Shown here in pieces: positions 1 to 11,303 of a stretch of 32,883 nucleotides of DNA; positions within the stretch are counted from its first letter, which is position 1; every line of letters starts with the position of its first letter. The DNA comes from Nitrososphaeraceae archaeon. GTDB taxonomy: Archaea > Thermoproteota > Nitrososphaeria > Nitrososphaerales > Nitrososphaeraceae. Both the position numbers and the translations under genes were made by a program. Location of the stretch: assembly GCA_021325075.1 (NCBI GenBank), contig JAJPHX010000041.1, positions 1 through 32,883 on the forward strand. The letters run 5' to 3'. A model generated the notes under the pieces. It saw nothing but the letters and a program-made list of their open reading frames with translations, ran no database searches and was not told the origin of the DNA.

Positions 1-1837
<1,837 letters not shown>

Positions 1838-1865
1838 AGTTTCACTCCAAGCTCTGCATTTTAAC

Positions 1866-3113
1866 CTAACTCGAATCCCGATAGCGCCTTTGCTCTTTTG
1901 TGATAGAGTCTATCCTGACGCCCATTGCGCCAAGTGCATATCTTGCAACGTCATTATCTATTTTTTCCGGCACTGCGTGCACCCTTGGTTCCATCTTGTA
2001 ATGGTTCTTGGCAACATGCAAGATGGACAAGAGCTGGTTTGCAAACGACAGCGCCATCACTTCCGGCGGGTGCCCTTCTGCAGCGACTAGGTTGACCACC
2101 CTTCCTTCCGACAGCAGGAACAGCTTTTTCCCGCTGATGCTGAAGCGCTCGACGTTTGGCCGCACTTTGGCCGGCCTGCTTGCATTATACAGATAATCTG
2201 CGTCAATTTCGACGTCAAAGTGGCCGGCGTTTGCAAGAATCGCGCCGTCCTTCATTTTTGCAAAATGCTCCTTCCTTATCACGCCCGTTTGGCCGGTACA
2301 GGTCACAAATATGTCGCCGTAGGCAGAAGCGTCAGATAACGCAGTCACCTCAAAGCCGTCCATCTTGGCTTCAAGTGCCCTGACTGGGTCAACCTCGGTC
2401 ACTGTCACGATTGCGCCCATGCCCCTTGCGCGCGAGGCCACCCCCTTGCCGACCCAGCCATAGCCGCACACTATTACGCGCTTGCCGGGCAGAAAAACGT
2501 CAGTCGCCCGCAAGATGCCATCAAGCGTGCTCTGGCCGGTGCCGTGCCGGTTGTCAAACAGGTATTTCGTGCGGGCATTGTTTACTGCAATGACAGGATA
2601 CATCAGCCTGCCCTGCTTTTCCATCACAGCCAGCCTCTTGACGCCAGAGGTTGTTTCCTCCGTGCCGCCGACAATGCTTTTTGCTCTGGCTCTGTGGGCA
2701 GCGACATGCAGGTCGCCTCCGTCATCTGTAACTATCGCCGGCTTGAAAGAAATGACTTGCTTGATGCATTGTTCGTATTCTGATTTTGTTTCGCCACGCC
2801 ACGCGTACACATCCACGCCTTTTTCATAGAGAAATGCTGCAATGTCGTCCTGTGCCGACAGCGGGTTTGCAGCGCAAATGGCAACATCCGCGCCCAGAGT
2901 CTTTGCAGCCATGACCAAGACGGACGTCTCTTTTGTGATGTGCAGGCAAAACCCAATACGCAATCCTGCAAGCGGCAGGCCGCGCTCGTTTTTTGCCCTT
3001 ATCTTTTCAACTATCGCCATGCGCGCCTGCGCCCACTCAAAAGACAGTCTGCCACTGCTGGCAAGCTTTGCATCAGCTATTTTGCCGGCCACAAATGGAG
3101 CATCTTCGCACAT
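1866..3113 (-). CDS. ahcY: adenosylhomocysteinase (S-adenosyl-L-homocysteine hydrolase)
   Basis: 415-aa ORF: FCLHITKETSVLVMAAKTLGADVAICAANPLSAQDD, DDGGDLHV, VCGYGWVGKGVASRARGMGAIVTVTEVDP. Confidence 0.96.
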   Translation of the reverse strand: MCEDAPFVAGKIADAKLASSGRLSFEWAQARMAIVEKIRAKNERGLPLAGLRIGFCLHITKETSVLVMAAKTLGADVAICAANPLSAQDDIAAFLYEKGVDVYAWRGETKSEYEQCIKQVISFKPAIVTDDGGDLHVAAHRARAKSIVGGTEETTSGVKRLAVMEKQGRLMYPVIAVNNARTKYLFDNRHGTGQSTLDGILRATDVFLPGKRVIVCGYGWVGKGVASRARGMGAIVTVTEVDPVRALEAKMDGFEVTALSDASAYGDIFVTCTGQTGVIRKEHFAKMKDGAILANAGHFDVEIDADYLYNASRPAKVRPNVERFSISGKKLFLLSEGRVVNLVAAEGHPPEVMALSFANQLLSILHVAKNHYKMEPRVHAVPEKIDNDVARYALGAMGVRIDSITKEQRRYRDSS

Positions 3114-3123
3114 GCAATAAAAG

Positions 3124-3639
3124 CTACTGGTTCTCGTACTCTTCTCTGAACTTTGCCCTGCCCCTTCTCATGATCGCAAACAGTCCCAGTATGACAGCAA
3201 TCCACACAATGCTGAACATGATGTTAGTGGTGCTGACGTAGAGGTACGGCATCGCGTCGATGAGGTCTTCCTGTATCGCCTTGAGCGACAGGTGCATGTC
3301 TGTCATGCCGGTGTTGTACTCTGTGCTGTACTGCTCTAGCGACGATATCGAGTTGGCGCGTGAGAGTATGCTGTTGAGCTCCTTCTGGATGAGGCCAAAG
3401 TCAGTCCTTGCAGTGGGGAACGACCACACTGGGTTGCCGCTATCTGGCAGTTCTCTCTGGGCCTTTGCGACGTAGCTTGCCAGCTCTTCAGGAGTCTGGG
3501 CGGTCTCGGCCCTGTTGAGGTAGCCTAGCGCGCTGTCAACAGGATAGATGGCCCTATCGTACCCATAGTACGCCATGGCTGCGCCGATTATGATAAGCGC
3601 CAGAACGCCTGCCATCATGAGCTTGTACGAAGACGTCAT
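3124..3639 (-). CDS. membrane protein of unknown function
   Basis: 171-aa ORF with hydrophobic segments at the N-terminus (LMMAGVLALIIIGAAMAYYGY) and C-terminus (TTNIMFSIVWIAVILGLFAIM). Confidence 0.75.
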   Translation of the reverse strand: MTSSYKLMMAGVLALIIIGAAMAYYGYDRAIYPVDSALGYLNRAETAQTPEELASYVAKAQRELPDSGNPVWSFPTARTDFGLIQKELNSILSRANSISSLEQYSTEYNTGMTDMHLSLKAIQEDLIDAMPYLYVSTTNIMFSIVWIAVILGLFAIMRRGRAKFREEYENQ

Positions 3640-3757
3640 AGAACCGACGGGCGATATGGACCCCTGAGCGATATTTAGGTGTGGCGGAATATTGCTCTAT
3701 AAATTCCCGGATAAGCATTTTATAACCAGATTTCTTACAGCAGGGTGATTGGCACTC

Positions 3758-4054
3758 ATGAAGGTCGCCCAGCGGGGCGAAATAAAGGAAAACGGCGGTA
3801 AGGAGCTCAACATCAACGGCACGAGGGTTGCCCTCTTTTACGCAAAGGGCAAGTACTACGCGATTGAGGCGCTCTGCCGCCACCAGGACGGCTCGCTTGC
3901 ACCCGGCAAGATAGACGGCGAGGTCGTCGAGTGCCCGCTCCATTCGTGGCACTACAACATCAGGACCGGCGAGCTTTTGGACTACCTTGAAGGAGTGAAG
4001 CTGACCACCTACAAGGTGGACGTCAAGGGAAACGACATCTATATCGAAGTCTAA
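3758..4054 (+). CDS. Rieske [2Fe-2S] ferredoxin-like protein
   Basis: CRHQDGSLAPG...CPLHSWHYN gives the CxH...CxxH Rieske ligands. The ORF track starts at a TTG (3749); ATG at 3758 is a more natural start. Confidence 0.9.
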   Translation: MKVAQRGEIKENGGKELNINGTRVALFYAKGKYYAIEALCRHQDGSLAPGKIDGEVVECPLHSWHYNIRTGELLDYLEGVKLTTYKVDVKGNDIYIEV

Positions 4055-4091
4055 AGGTAAAATACCGGGCAAACCTGCTTCCATACCGGCC

Positions 4092-5480
4092 GTGAAATTA
4101 TACAACACGCTCACCCGGCAGATCGACGAATTGCAGCCGCAAGACAGCACCGTCAGGATCTACGTCTGCGGGGTCACGGTCTATGACAATTCGCACATCG
4201 GCCATGCAAGGACTGTCATTGTCTTTGACGTCCTCCGGCGGTACCTGATGTCAAAAGGCTACAAGGTTGTCTTTGTCCAGAACTTTACAGACGTTGACGA
4301 CAAGATAATCAACAGGGCAAAGGCGGAAGGCAAAAAGGCAGAAGAAATTTCAAAAAAATACATCGACAGTTATTTCCGGGATTTTGGCGGGCTGAACGTG
4401 CTGCCCGCTGACTACCATCCAAAGGCTACAGAGCACATCGATGAAATGATCCAGCTCATCAAAGGCTTGATCGACAAAGGTCACGCCTACCTCACGCTCA
4501 ATGGCGTCTACTTCCGGGTCAAGTCTTTCCCGGGGTACGGCAAGCTGTCAAGAAAGCCCGTGGAAGAGCTGGAGTCAGGCGCAAGGATCGAAGTTGACCA
4601 GTCAAAGGAGGACCCGCTTGACTTTGCGCTGTGGAAGTTTTCATTCGAAGACCCGGCGTGGAATAGCCCGTGGGGCAAGGGGAGGCCGGGCTGGCACATC
4701 GAGTGCTCTGCCATGTCGCTGAAATATCTGGGCGACACGTTTGAGCTCCACGGAGGCGGCCATGATCTGGTGTTTCCACACCACGAAAACGAGATAGCGC
4801 AGTCGGAATCCTACACGGGCAAGCAGTTTGCAAAGGTGTGGATGCATTCCGGTATGGTGACAATAAATTCGCAAAAGATGAGCAAGTCGCTTGGCAACAT
4901 TGTGACTATCGAGCAGGCGTTAAAGAGCTGGGGCATGAACTCTCTTCGGCTCTACTGCCTGTCGGTGCACTACGCTAAGCCACTTGACTACACCGATGAC
5001 CTGCTGAAAGAATCGGTGCAGAGGTGGCGCCAGATAGAGACATGCGCATACGAGCTGCGCTCTGCATCCGGCAGCGGAGGCGAAGTCGACAGCATCCGCA
5101 AGACATGCGATGAATCACTGAAAGCTTTTGGAGCCGCGATGGACGAGGACATGAACACTTCACTTGCGCTGACCGAGTTCCTGAAGCTTGTGACAAGGAT
5201 AAACCAGTATGCCGCAAGCGACAAGCTGACAAAGGACATGGCTGATGCCGCGCTGCCTGCTTTTGACAAAATAATGGACATCCTTGGGCTCAGGGTCATC
5301 GAGCCTGATGACGGGGAAAGGCAAGAGATCGAAGGACTGGTGGCAGATCGTAACAGGCTGCGGGCAGAGAAAAAATTCAAAGAAGCCGACGAGCTCCGGA
5401 AAAAGCTGCTTGACCGCTCTGTAGAGCTGATGGACCATAAAGGGCGTACTGTCTGGGTCAAAAGGGAAAGGACAGCATAA
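4092..5480 (+). CDS. cysS: cysteinyl-tRNA synthetase
   Basis: 462-aa ORF: VYVCGVTVYDNSHIGHARTVIVFDVLRRYL, FVQNFTDVDDKIINRA, GWHIECSAMSLKYLGDTFELHGGGHDLVFPHHENEIAQSE, KMSKSLGN. GTG start. Confidence 0.96.
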   Translation: MKLYNTLTRQIDELQPQDSTVRIYVCGVTVYDNSHIGHARTVIVFDVLRRYLMSKGYKVVFVQNFTDVDDKIINRAKAEGKKAEEISKKYIDSYFRDFGGLNVLPADYHPKATEHIDEMIQLIKGLIDKGHAYLTLNGVYFRVKSFPGYGKLSRKPVEELESGARIEVDQSKEDPLDFALWKFSFEDPAWNSPWGKGRPGWHIECSAMSLKYLGDTFELHGGGHDLVFPHHENEIAQSESYTGKQFAKVWMHSGMVTINSQKMSKSLGNIVTIEQALKSWGMNSLRLYCLSVHYAKPLDYTDDLLKESVQRWRQIETCAYELRSASGSGGEVDSIRKTCDESLKAFGAAMDEDMNTSLALTEFLKLVTRINQYAASDKLTKDMADAALPAFDKIMDILGLRVIEPDDGERQEIEGLVADRNRLRAEKKFKEADELRKKLLDRSVELMDHKGRTVWVKRERTA

Positions 5481-5549
5481 TTTTACACGTTGGTGCAACA
5501 AGATGTACTCGTGCGCTAATGTGGTTGCATGCCACGGTAATGGCGTAGA

Positions 5550-5867
5550 ATGAAGATAGTGGACGGAAAGCGCATGGGCTCAGTTACCGTCTTTGAGGAC
5601 ACCCTAATGCTTGCAGAAGTTGTAGGCGATGTCATACTCAACAATGGCCACCTCGAGCTCAAGGGCAAGGTCCTTGGCAACCTCTACGTGCGCAAGGGGA
5701 CGTGCAGGATGCTCGGCATCGTCCGCGGCAACCTCGAGAATGAGGCTGGCGACGTCGAGGTCTTTGGGACCGTCCACGGCAAGGTCGTCACAAAGAACGG
5801 CTATACCTACGTCAACCCCGGAAGCAAGGTCGGCACCATCGAGAATGCGCCGATCAGCGGCGCCTAG
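5550..5867 (+). CDS. bactofilin-like (polymer-forming cytoskeletal, DUF583-type) small protein
   Basis: 105 aa of short beta-repeat character: VVGDVILNNGHLELKGKVLGNLYVRKGTCRMLGIVRGNLENEAGDVEVFGTVHGKVVTK. Confidence 0.65.
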   Translation: MKIVDGKRMGSVTVFEDTLMLAEVVGDVILNNGHLELKGKVLGNLYVRKGTCRMLGIVRGNLENEAGDVEVFGTVHGKVVTKNGYTYVNPGSKVGTIENAPISGA

Positions 5868-6055
5868 CCCTGTTTTATCTTCTCAAGGTCCTTCTGCAGT
5901 AACTCGATGGTTTTCGGTATCTCTTTCTCGGCGCACTCTAGGCAGACCTGCTGCAGCGACAGCGGGTAGGTGAAATATTTCTCGTTGAGGGCAATGTCGC
6001 GCTTACATGACACGCATTTTTTCATCTTGTAAGGGTCAGTGTTCTTTACTATCAA
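5864..6055 (-). CDS. small zinc-finger protein
   Basis: 63 aa with CVSCKRD...CLECAEKE (two CxxC pairs). The stop overlaps the convergent bactofilin-like gene and the 5' end overlaps the 6052-7314 stop. Confidence 0.7.
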   Translation of the reverse strand: MIVKNTDPYKMKKCVSCKRDIALNEKYFTYPLSLQQVCLECAEKEIPKTIELLQKDLEKIKQG

Positions 6056-7314
6056 ACGTCCACTATTTCTCCCTGGTCAGGAGCGCGCGCGTCATAGCCA
6101 TATTTCTCTTTGATTTCCTCGGCAAACTTCACGCATGAGGGTCCGTCGCCGTGCACCGTGAGCACCTTCGGGTTGCCCTTGATGCGATCGAGTATCTCAA
6201 ACAATTCATGCCTGCTGTTGTGCCCGGAGAACTCGAAGCGTTTGACATCCGCGTAGCACTTCTTTATCTTGCCGTCGATGTTGGCCATCTTTTTGTCAAG
6301 GAGCATCCTACCCGGCGTCCCTTCTCCCTGGTACGAAACAAGCGCGATGCCGTTCTTGTCGCTGTCTGCTATCTGCTGCGTGTAGAAAATGGCAGAGCCC
6401 CCGACTAACATTCCTGCCGGCGAGATTATGGCACACGGCTCATTTACCACCTTGCGCCTCCTGCTCCATCCTTGAATCCATTCCGCCTCTCCAACCGCCT
6501 TTCTGAACAGCTCGGGATCCCGGAGGTAGGCCGGGTGGCTGCCCATTATCTGGTTGGCCTTGAGCGCCATGCCGTCCATCACTATCTTGTGCTTGAAGTT
6601 GTAAGCCTTGAGAACGCAGGCAATTTCCTGCGCGCGCTCTACAGAAAACGACGGGATGAAAAGCGTGCCCCCGCGCTCTATCACCTCGTTTGCAAACGCT
6701 ATCAAATCCTTTTCAGCCTCTTCGCGGGGCTGCTGCTCGTTCTGGGAGTACGTGCTCTCTATTATCATCATGTCTATTTCGCCAAAGTCGAGATCCGCCG
6801 GGCGCAAAAGCTTTGACCCGCGGGTGTTGATGTCGCCGGTGTAGAACACCTTCTTGCCATCGTGCTCTACAATGACAGTCCCGCCGCCCACCACGTGCCC
6901 CGACTCGTGCAGAGTCACCTTGGCGTCGTTTACCATGTACGGCTCTCTGTACTGCAGGTGCTTTGAGCTCTTTAGCATCGTCATAAGATCGAGATACTCA
7001 AAGGGCAGGTAGAACCCGGACAGCTTTATCATATCTTCAATCAAGAGCTCGGACAGCTCAAAAGTGGGAAGAGTCCCAAGCGCCGGGATGTCTGTCGACC
7101 CAGACAGATAAAGTGACGGTACAAAGCCGGAATGATCAAGGTGCGCGTGCGTGATAACTACGGCATCAACTTCTTTTGGCTTGATGTGCATAGGGAATAT
7201 CGGCTCCCTCTTTAGCAGGACGCCATAGTCCATGAGTATGTTTGTGTGGTCGCAATTTACTAGAAACGCTGAGCGGCCGACCTCTTTGGCCGCTCCCATA
7301 ACCTTTACTTTCAA
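6052..7314 (-). CDS. metallo-beta-lactamase / beta-CASP family RNA-processing exonuclease
   Basis: 420 aa: VITHAHLDHSGFVPSLYL, ESGHVVGGGTVIVEHDGKKVFYTGDINTRGSKLL, ESTYSQNEQQPREEAEK, SFSVERAQE, CAIISPAGMLVGG, SGHNSRHEL, VHGDG. Confidence 0.92.
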   Translation of the reverse strand: MKVKVMGAAKEVGRSAFLVNCDHTNILMDYGVLLKREPIFPMHIKPKEVDAVVITHAHLDHSGFVPSLYLSGSTDIPALGTLPTFELSELLIEDMIKLSGFYLPFEYLDLMTMLKSSKHLQYREPYMVNDAKVTLHESGHVVGGGTVIVEHDGKKVFYTGDINTRGSKLLRPADLDFGEIDMMIIESTYSQNEQQPREEAEKDLIAFANEVIERGGTLFIPSFSVERAQEIACVLKAYNFKHKIVMDGMALKANQIMGSHPAYLRDPELFRKAVGEAEWIQGWSRRRKVVNEPCAIISPAGMLVGGSAIFYTQQIADSDKNGIALVSYQGEGTPGRMLLDKKMANIDGKIKKCYADVKRFEFSGHNSRHELFEILDRIKGNPKVLTVHGDGPSCVKFAEEIKEKYGYDARAPDQGEIVDV

Positions 7315-7359
7315 TTTGTTTTACTGTTAAAACTCAATCCATAAGCGCTTTAAATCTTG

Positions 7360-8157
7360 CTAATTCCACTGCACCTGCCAGAGCGGTTCCGGCGCAGCAG
7401 GGTTTTCCAGCTTTTGCAAATATTGGTAGCCGCATTCGTCAAGCACGTATTCAAAATCGTAGCGGCCTGCCGGCTCTTTTTCAACCTGCTTTTTGATTGC
7501 TTCCCTGATAGCATTGCTCTTGTGCGGCCTGCAATACACGTACCAGAGGTTGTGCGCGCCTCTCAACTTGGCTAGTCTCCCGCGCTTGTCCTCCGGCATC
7601 TTTGTGTAATGCCTGTTCATGACCTCGGTGTTGACATCCTCCCATGAGGGAGTCCTCCACCATGCAACTTTCTCAAAGCCATGGCCGTCAAATTCTGCGG
7701 CCAGGCTGATCCCCTGATCAAGCGTCGTGACAATGACATCTGTGCTTTTCGCCACCGCATCGCGAAAGTCCTGTCCCGGCTCCATCCACCCGACAAAGAT
7801 CAGGTCGTACTTCCTGTCTATCCAGTGCGCGTCAGATACCGTGATATAGTCAGGCTTTTCCGTGCCAAGGCCGTAGAAAATCCCCGCGTCCTTTTCGATG
7901 CCCTGCGCGTCTGGAAGGAACTCCCTGATTCTTTTCAAAAAGTCGCCGTAGCCGCAGCCGACATCAAGGTAGCTCGGGCTTGGCGCTATTGACTTGGCGA
8001 TTGCGGCAACTCGCAATACATCGACCTTGCGGTAGGCAAAGTACGTCCCCCTAAAGAATGGAAAGCTGTAGCGCTCGTGGTGCGGAGATTTTGCATTTGC
8101 CCGGAACTGCGCCAGAGCCTGCCTTGCCTTTTGCAGATCGTCGAGGTTGAACGGCAT
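7360..8157 (-). CDS. SAM-dependent methyltransferase-like protein (paralogue 1)
   Basis: 265 aa with YLDVGCGYGDFLKRIREFLP (motif I) and FVGWMEPGQDF; closely similar to the upstream ORF. Confidence 0.75.
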   Translation of the reverse strand: MPFNLDDLQKARQALAQFRANAKSPHHERYSFPFFRGTYFAYRKVDVLRVAAIAKSIAPSPSYLDVGCGYGDFLKRIREFLPDAQGIEKDAGIFYGLGTEKPDYITVSDAHWIDRKYDLIFVGWMEPGQDFRDAVAKSTDVIVTTLDQGISLAAEFDGHGFEKVAWWRTPSWEDVNTEVMNRHYTKMPEDKRGRLAKLRGAHNLWYVYCRPHKSNAIREAIKKQVEKEPAGRYDFEYVLDECGYQYLQKLENPAAPEPLWQVQWN

Positions 8158-8969
8158 CAGTCAAACCTTGCTTCCCACAGCTTTTTGCTGTTTGTCAGGG
8201 CGGGCAGCTCCTCCATGTAGCGAAAGCCGCATTCGTCAAGCACGTCTTCAAAGTCAAACCTCTGGCCGGGTTCCTCCTTTTCAAGCCACGACTGCAAAGC
8301 TGATTTTACCCTGCCTGCAATTTCCGGCTTGGCGTAAACGTACCAAAAGTTGTGCGCCGTGCGAAGCTTGGCTAGCTGTTCCTTTTTTGCAGGATCAAGC
8401 CCAGGCGTGTAGTAGCGGTTCATGAGCTCTGCGTTGATGTCTATCCAAGATGGCGTTCTCCACCACGCGACCCTCTCAAATCCAAACTCGTCGTACTCGC
8501 ACCCCCCGTTGATGCCGCACTGGCCGCCTGCGTCAAAAGTGGTGATCACACATTTCGCACTCTTTGCAACAAACCTCCTGAAATCCTGCCCCGGCTCCAT
8601 CCATCCGACAAAGGCGACGTCGACCGGCGTCAAGCTTTCGACCGGCGTCAGGTCGATATAGTCAGGCTTTGCAACCTGAAACGCGTAAAAAATGCCTCCT
8701 TCCTTTTCTATCCCCGTCGCGCCGGGCAGGTAACCGCGTATTTTTTTCAAAAAGTCGCCGTAGCCGCAGCCCACGTCGACATAGCTTGGGTTGTCCGCAA
8801 CGGATTTTGCTAATGCCGCCACGCGAAGCACATCGATCTTGCGGTAGGCGAAATAAGAGCCGGCGAAAAACGGAAAGATATACCGGGCATGGTGAAGCGG
8901 CGGGCCGCGGGCCAAGAACTGGCGATAAGCTTGGTGGGCGCTCTGCAGCTTTTGGATCGCGAAAGGCAT
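8157..8969 (-). CDS. SAM-dependent methyltransferase-like protein (paralogue 2)
   Basis: YVDVGCGYGDFLKKIRGYLPGATGIEKE, FVGWMEPGQDF. The paralogue's MPFNLDD supports MPFAIQK (8969) as the start rather than 8987. The stop overlaps the downstream start (ATGA). Confidence 0.75.
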   Translation of the reverse strand: MPFAIQKLQSAHQAYRQFLARGPPLHHARYIFPFFAGSYFAYRKIDVLRVAALAKSVADNPSYVDVGCGYGDFLKKIRGYLPGATGIEKEGGIFYAFQVAKPDYIDLTPVESLTPVDVAFVGWMEPGQDFRRFVAKSAKCVITTFDAGGQCGINGGCEYDEFGFERVAWWRTPSWIDINAELMNRYYTPGLDPAKKEQLAKLRTAHNFWYVYAKPEIAGRVKSALQSWLEKEEPGQRFDFEDVLDECGFRYMEELPALTNSKKLWEARFD

Positions 8970-9207
8970 GCAGATCCGTACTTGCAATCCCTATATTTTT
9001 ACTGCGTTGCGAAAACCGTCACGGTTGTATATAACGGCGTTTGCAAAAACCCAGCTTTGTTAAATAACTCGATTTTGAAGGTGACTTTTTTAACAGAATA
9101 CCGATTATTTTAACAAAAATGTTCTATGGGCAGAATTGACCTTTTTGCTGGTCGAAGGTGCGGCGGGGAAAATAGTGCTGCTGCACAAATGATCGAATTT
9201 GCTTATT

Positions 9208-10428
9208 TTACGGTTTGCTTCGAACTACCAAAATCCTCTTAATAACTCTTAGTCCAAAAGAACTGAATAATAGCAACAGATAGCTCGCAATAACTATCTC
9301 ACTCTCTATTTCGAGGGTATGAGCACGCGCCTCCAATGGGCTGGCGCGAAAGTGCCAAGAAGTAATTCCATTTATTATCATATTTTGTATTTGTCGATCA
9401 TATTCTGGATCTATTTGTGGAATAGTATTAATTAACAATCTCGCTGAATGCAAGAACAAGATAGGGCTTAATCCAATTATTATAAGTCGGAAAAATTCAT
9501 ATCTCGATATGGGAGTTGAAACCGATCTAGCGGTGTGCTTCAATTTCAGAAAAAGAAAGATTCCTATTAGACTTATGGATCCTAATATGTAAATGCCTAG
9601 TCCAATGGCATACCAAATTTCCAAAATATCAAATATTGGAGTCATGCCGACGATCAGTTTATTCAAAGCAATTATCGTGGCACCGCTCCAACTAAACATG
9701 GGATTCAATATGGTGCTAAGATTAAGAGTAAAGAACCCGATAAAAAAGACCAAACAATATCCAATAGAGACCCGATTAGTCAGAACTGATGAATCATTAT
9801 TCGCAGGCATGTAATTAACAGTCTTTGTCAATACCCTTGTAGTCCTTGATGCCCACGCGTTTGGTAATCTTGGGGAAGTAATTTTGCTAAAAACGCTTAC
9901 AATCCCACTTAGGTGCCCAAGTCTATAAGCAAGAACGAAAGTTGTGATAAGATATGAAACAGATAATATTGTGCTAAGAATTCGTTGCTCTACAGTTATC
10001 CCAAGAAATAGCTGAAGGGAGTCGAAATTCTCCACTCCAGCTGGCCAATATTCAGGTCCTGAATTGGCAAAGATAGCCAAGAATAGTCCTGAGCGGCCTA
10101 ATACCATAAAAGGAGAAAAACCAACTAGAGTAAGTAAGACCTTCTCAAGTAGTCTATTATCTCTAGTTCTAGGAGGATAATTGATGAAATTATTTCCGAA
10201 AGTTCCCAATGCTATTATTGCAGACAGGATGAAAATGACGAAGGCAAGTGCATACCATGGTTCACGTAATTCGAATGGATCTGAACCATTGTGTGATAAC
10301 TGAACGAATGCCTCGCCAACGGCATAGGTCCAGTCATATGGATAGTGTGCTAGAAAGAAAATTGTGATTGAGAAAGTAGCTGTAAACAGTCCAAAACAAT
10401 ATGCTAGTAACCAGATCCTACGAACCAT
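9208..10428 (-). CDS. polytopic membrane protein of unknown function
   Basis: 406-aa ORF with many hydrophobic segments (LLAYCFGLFTATFSITIFFLAHY, ALAFVIFILSAIIALGTF, YCLVFFIGFFTLNLS, GIYILGSISLIGIFLFL). A/T-rich accessory codon usage. Confidence 0.8.
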   Translation of the reverse strand: MVRRIWLLAYCFGLFTATFSITIFFLAHYPYDWTYAVGEAFVQLSHNGSDPFELREPWYALAFVIFILSAIIALGTFGNNFINYPPRTRDNRLLEKVLLTLVGFSPFMVLGRSGLFLAIFANSGPEYWPAGVENFDSLQLFLGITVEQRILSTILSVSYLITTFVLAYRLGHLSGIVSVFSKITSPRLPNAWASRTTRVLTKTVNYMPANNDSSVLTNRVSIGYCLVFFIGFFTLNLSTILNPMFSWSGATIIALNKLIVGMTPIFDILEIWYAIGLGIYILGSISLIGIFLFLKLKHTARSVSTPISRYEFFRLIIIGLSPILFLHSARLLINTIPQIDPEYDRQIQNMIINGITSWHFRASPLEARAHTLEIESEIVIASYLLLLFSSFGLRVIKRILVVRSKP

Positions 10429-10523
10429 TCCTTTATCCTACCATGTCATGGTCGCATTATTAAGGAAGTATTTTGAGAAAGTGCGGCGAGTGAGGCTGCT
10501 GCAAATGACCAATTTATCATTGG

Positions 10524-10736
10524 TTAGATATTTTCGCTCTGAAGTTTGAAATACTTGGAATATTCTTCCTCCAACAATTTTTGATTATGACAGACAAGAT
10601 GTGAATAGCCCCGTCGTTTGATGCTTCCAGACTGCTTATCGATGACATGCATTGAAGCATACTCTTCTTTATCAAGATTGAATTCACTGTTGCAGATTTC
10701 GCATTTGACAATACGAGGCGCTGCGGGGCGATACAT
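10524..10736 (-). CDS. small zinc-binding protein
   Basis: 70 aa: IVKCEICNSEFNLDKEEYASMHVIDKQSGSIKRRGYSHLVCHNQ (CxxC...CxN). Confidence 0.6.
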   Translation of the reverse strand: MYRPAAPRIVKCEICNSEFNLDKEEYASMHVIDKQSGSIKRRGYSHLVCHNQKLLEEEYSKYFKLQSENI

Positions 10737-10849
10737 GATGAGCTATCTTTGCATGACAGGGTATTAGCTTAAAAAGATTAGCTTAAGCTATCTTATTTTT
10801 GAAGCAATTGATAGTATAAGGTCTAGAGGGACGGAGAAGAGATTTAAAT

Positions 10850-10872
10850 AAAGTAATACTAAAGTAATACTA
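10850..10872 (+). repeat. two abutting 11-bp direct repeats AAAGTAATACT ending at the start codon
   Basis: aaagtaatactaaagtaatacta, immediately before ATG 10872 and just downstream of a TATA-like tttaaata. Confidence 0.8.
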
Positions 10873-11057
10873 TGGGGGTAAAAAAGGCCAAATCTGCTGA
10901 AAGGTCTTTTGTTCTCAGACTTCCTGAAGAACATGCAGCGGCATTAGAGGGCTTGGTTAAAGCAGGATTGGCAAAATCCACTAATGATCTTGTTGTTAGG
11001 ATTATAGCGTCTTTTCTTAAAGATATGAAGAGGAAAGCAGAAGATGCCAAGCGATAA
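10872..11057 (+). CDS. small ribbon-helix-helix-like protein
   Basis: 61 aa: KSAERSFVLRLPEEHAAALEGLVKAGLAKSTNDLVVRIIASFLKDMKRK, a beta strand plus two helices as in RHH proteins; leaderless-type start. Confidence 0.6.
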   Translation: MGVKKAKSAERSFVLRLPEEHAAALEGLVKAGLAKSTNDLVVRIIASFLKDMKRKAEDAKR

Positions 11058-11241
11058 TGAAGGTTCAGCTCTTGGTGCATTAATAGGACTTGGAATAGCT
11101 TTGCTAGGAGCAGTTGTCGTTGCCTCAATAATTGACGACGCCACAAAGAAAAGAAAGTGGATATGTCCTGATTGCGGAGCCGAACTTCGGCAGGGAGTTG
11201 TCAAGTGCCCTAATTGTGGTATAAGGCTAAGGTGGGCTTGA
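11044..11241 (+). CDS. small membrane-anchored zinc-ribbon protein
   Basis: 65 aa: ALIGLGIALLGAVVVASII transmembrane stretch followed by CPDCGAELRQGVVKCPNCG; overlaps the preceding ORF. Confidence 0.7.
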   Translation: MPSDNEGSALGALIGLGIALLGAVVVASIIDDATKKRKWICPDCGAELRQGVVKCPNCGIRLRWA

Positions 11242-11248
11242 TAGCATA

Positions 11249-11269
11249 TTAGTATGATTATGATACTAA
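11249..11269 (+). promoter_or_regulatory. inverted repeat TTAGTAT-N7-ATACTAA upstream of a TATA-like element
   Basis: ttagtatgattatgatactaa (7-bp arms), followed by cttaaata at 11273-11280 and ATG at 11304. Confidence 0.55.
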
Positions 11270-11303
11270 AATCTTAAATAGCTGACATCCATTGCTATAG
11301 GTA

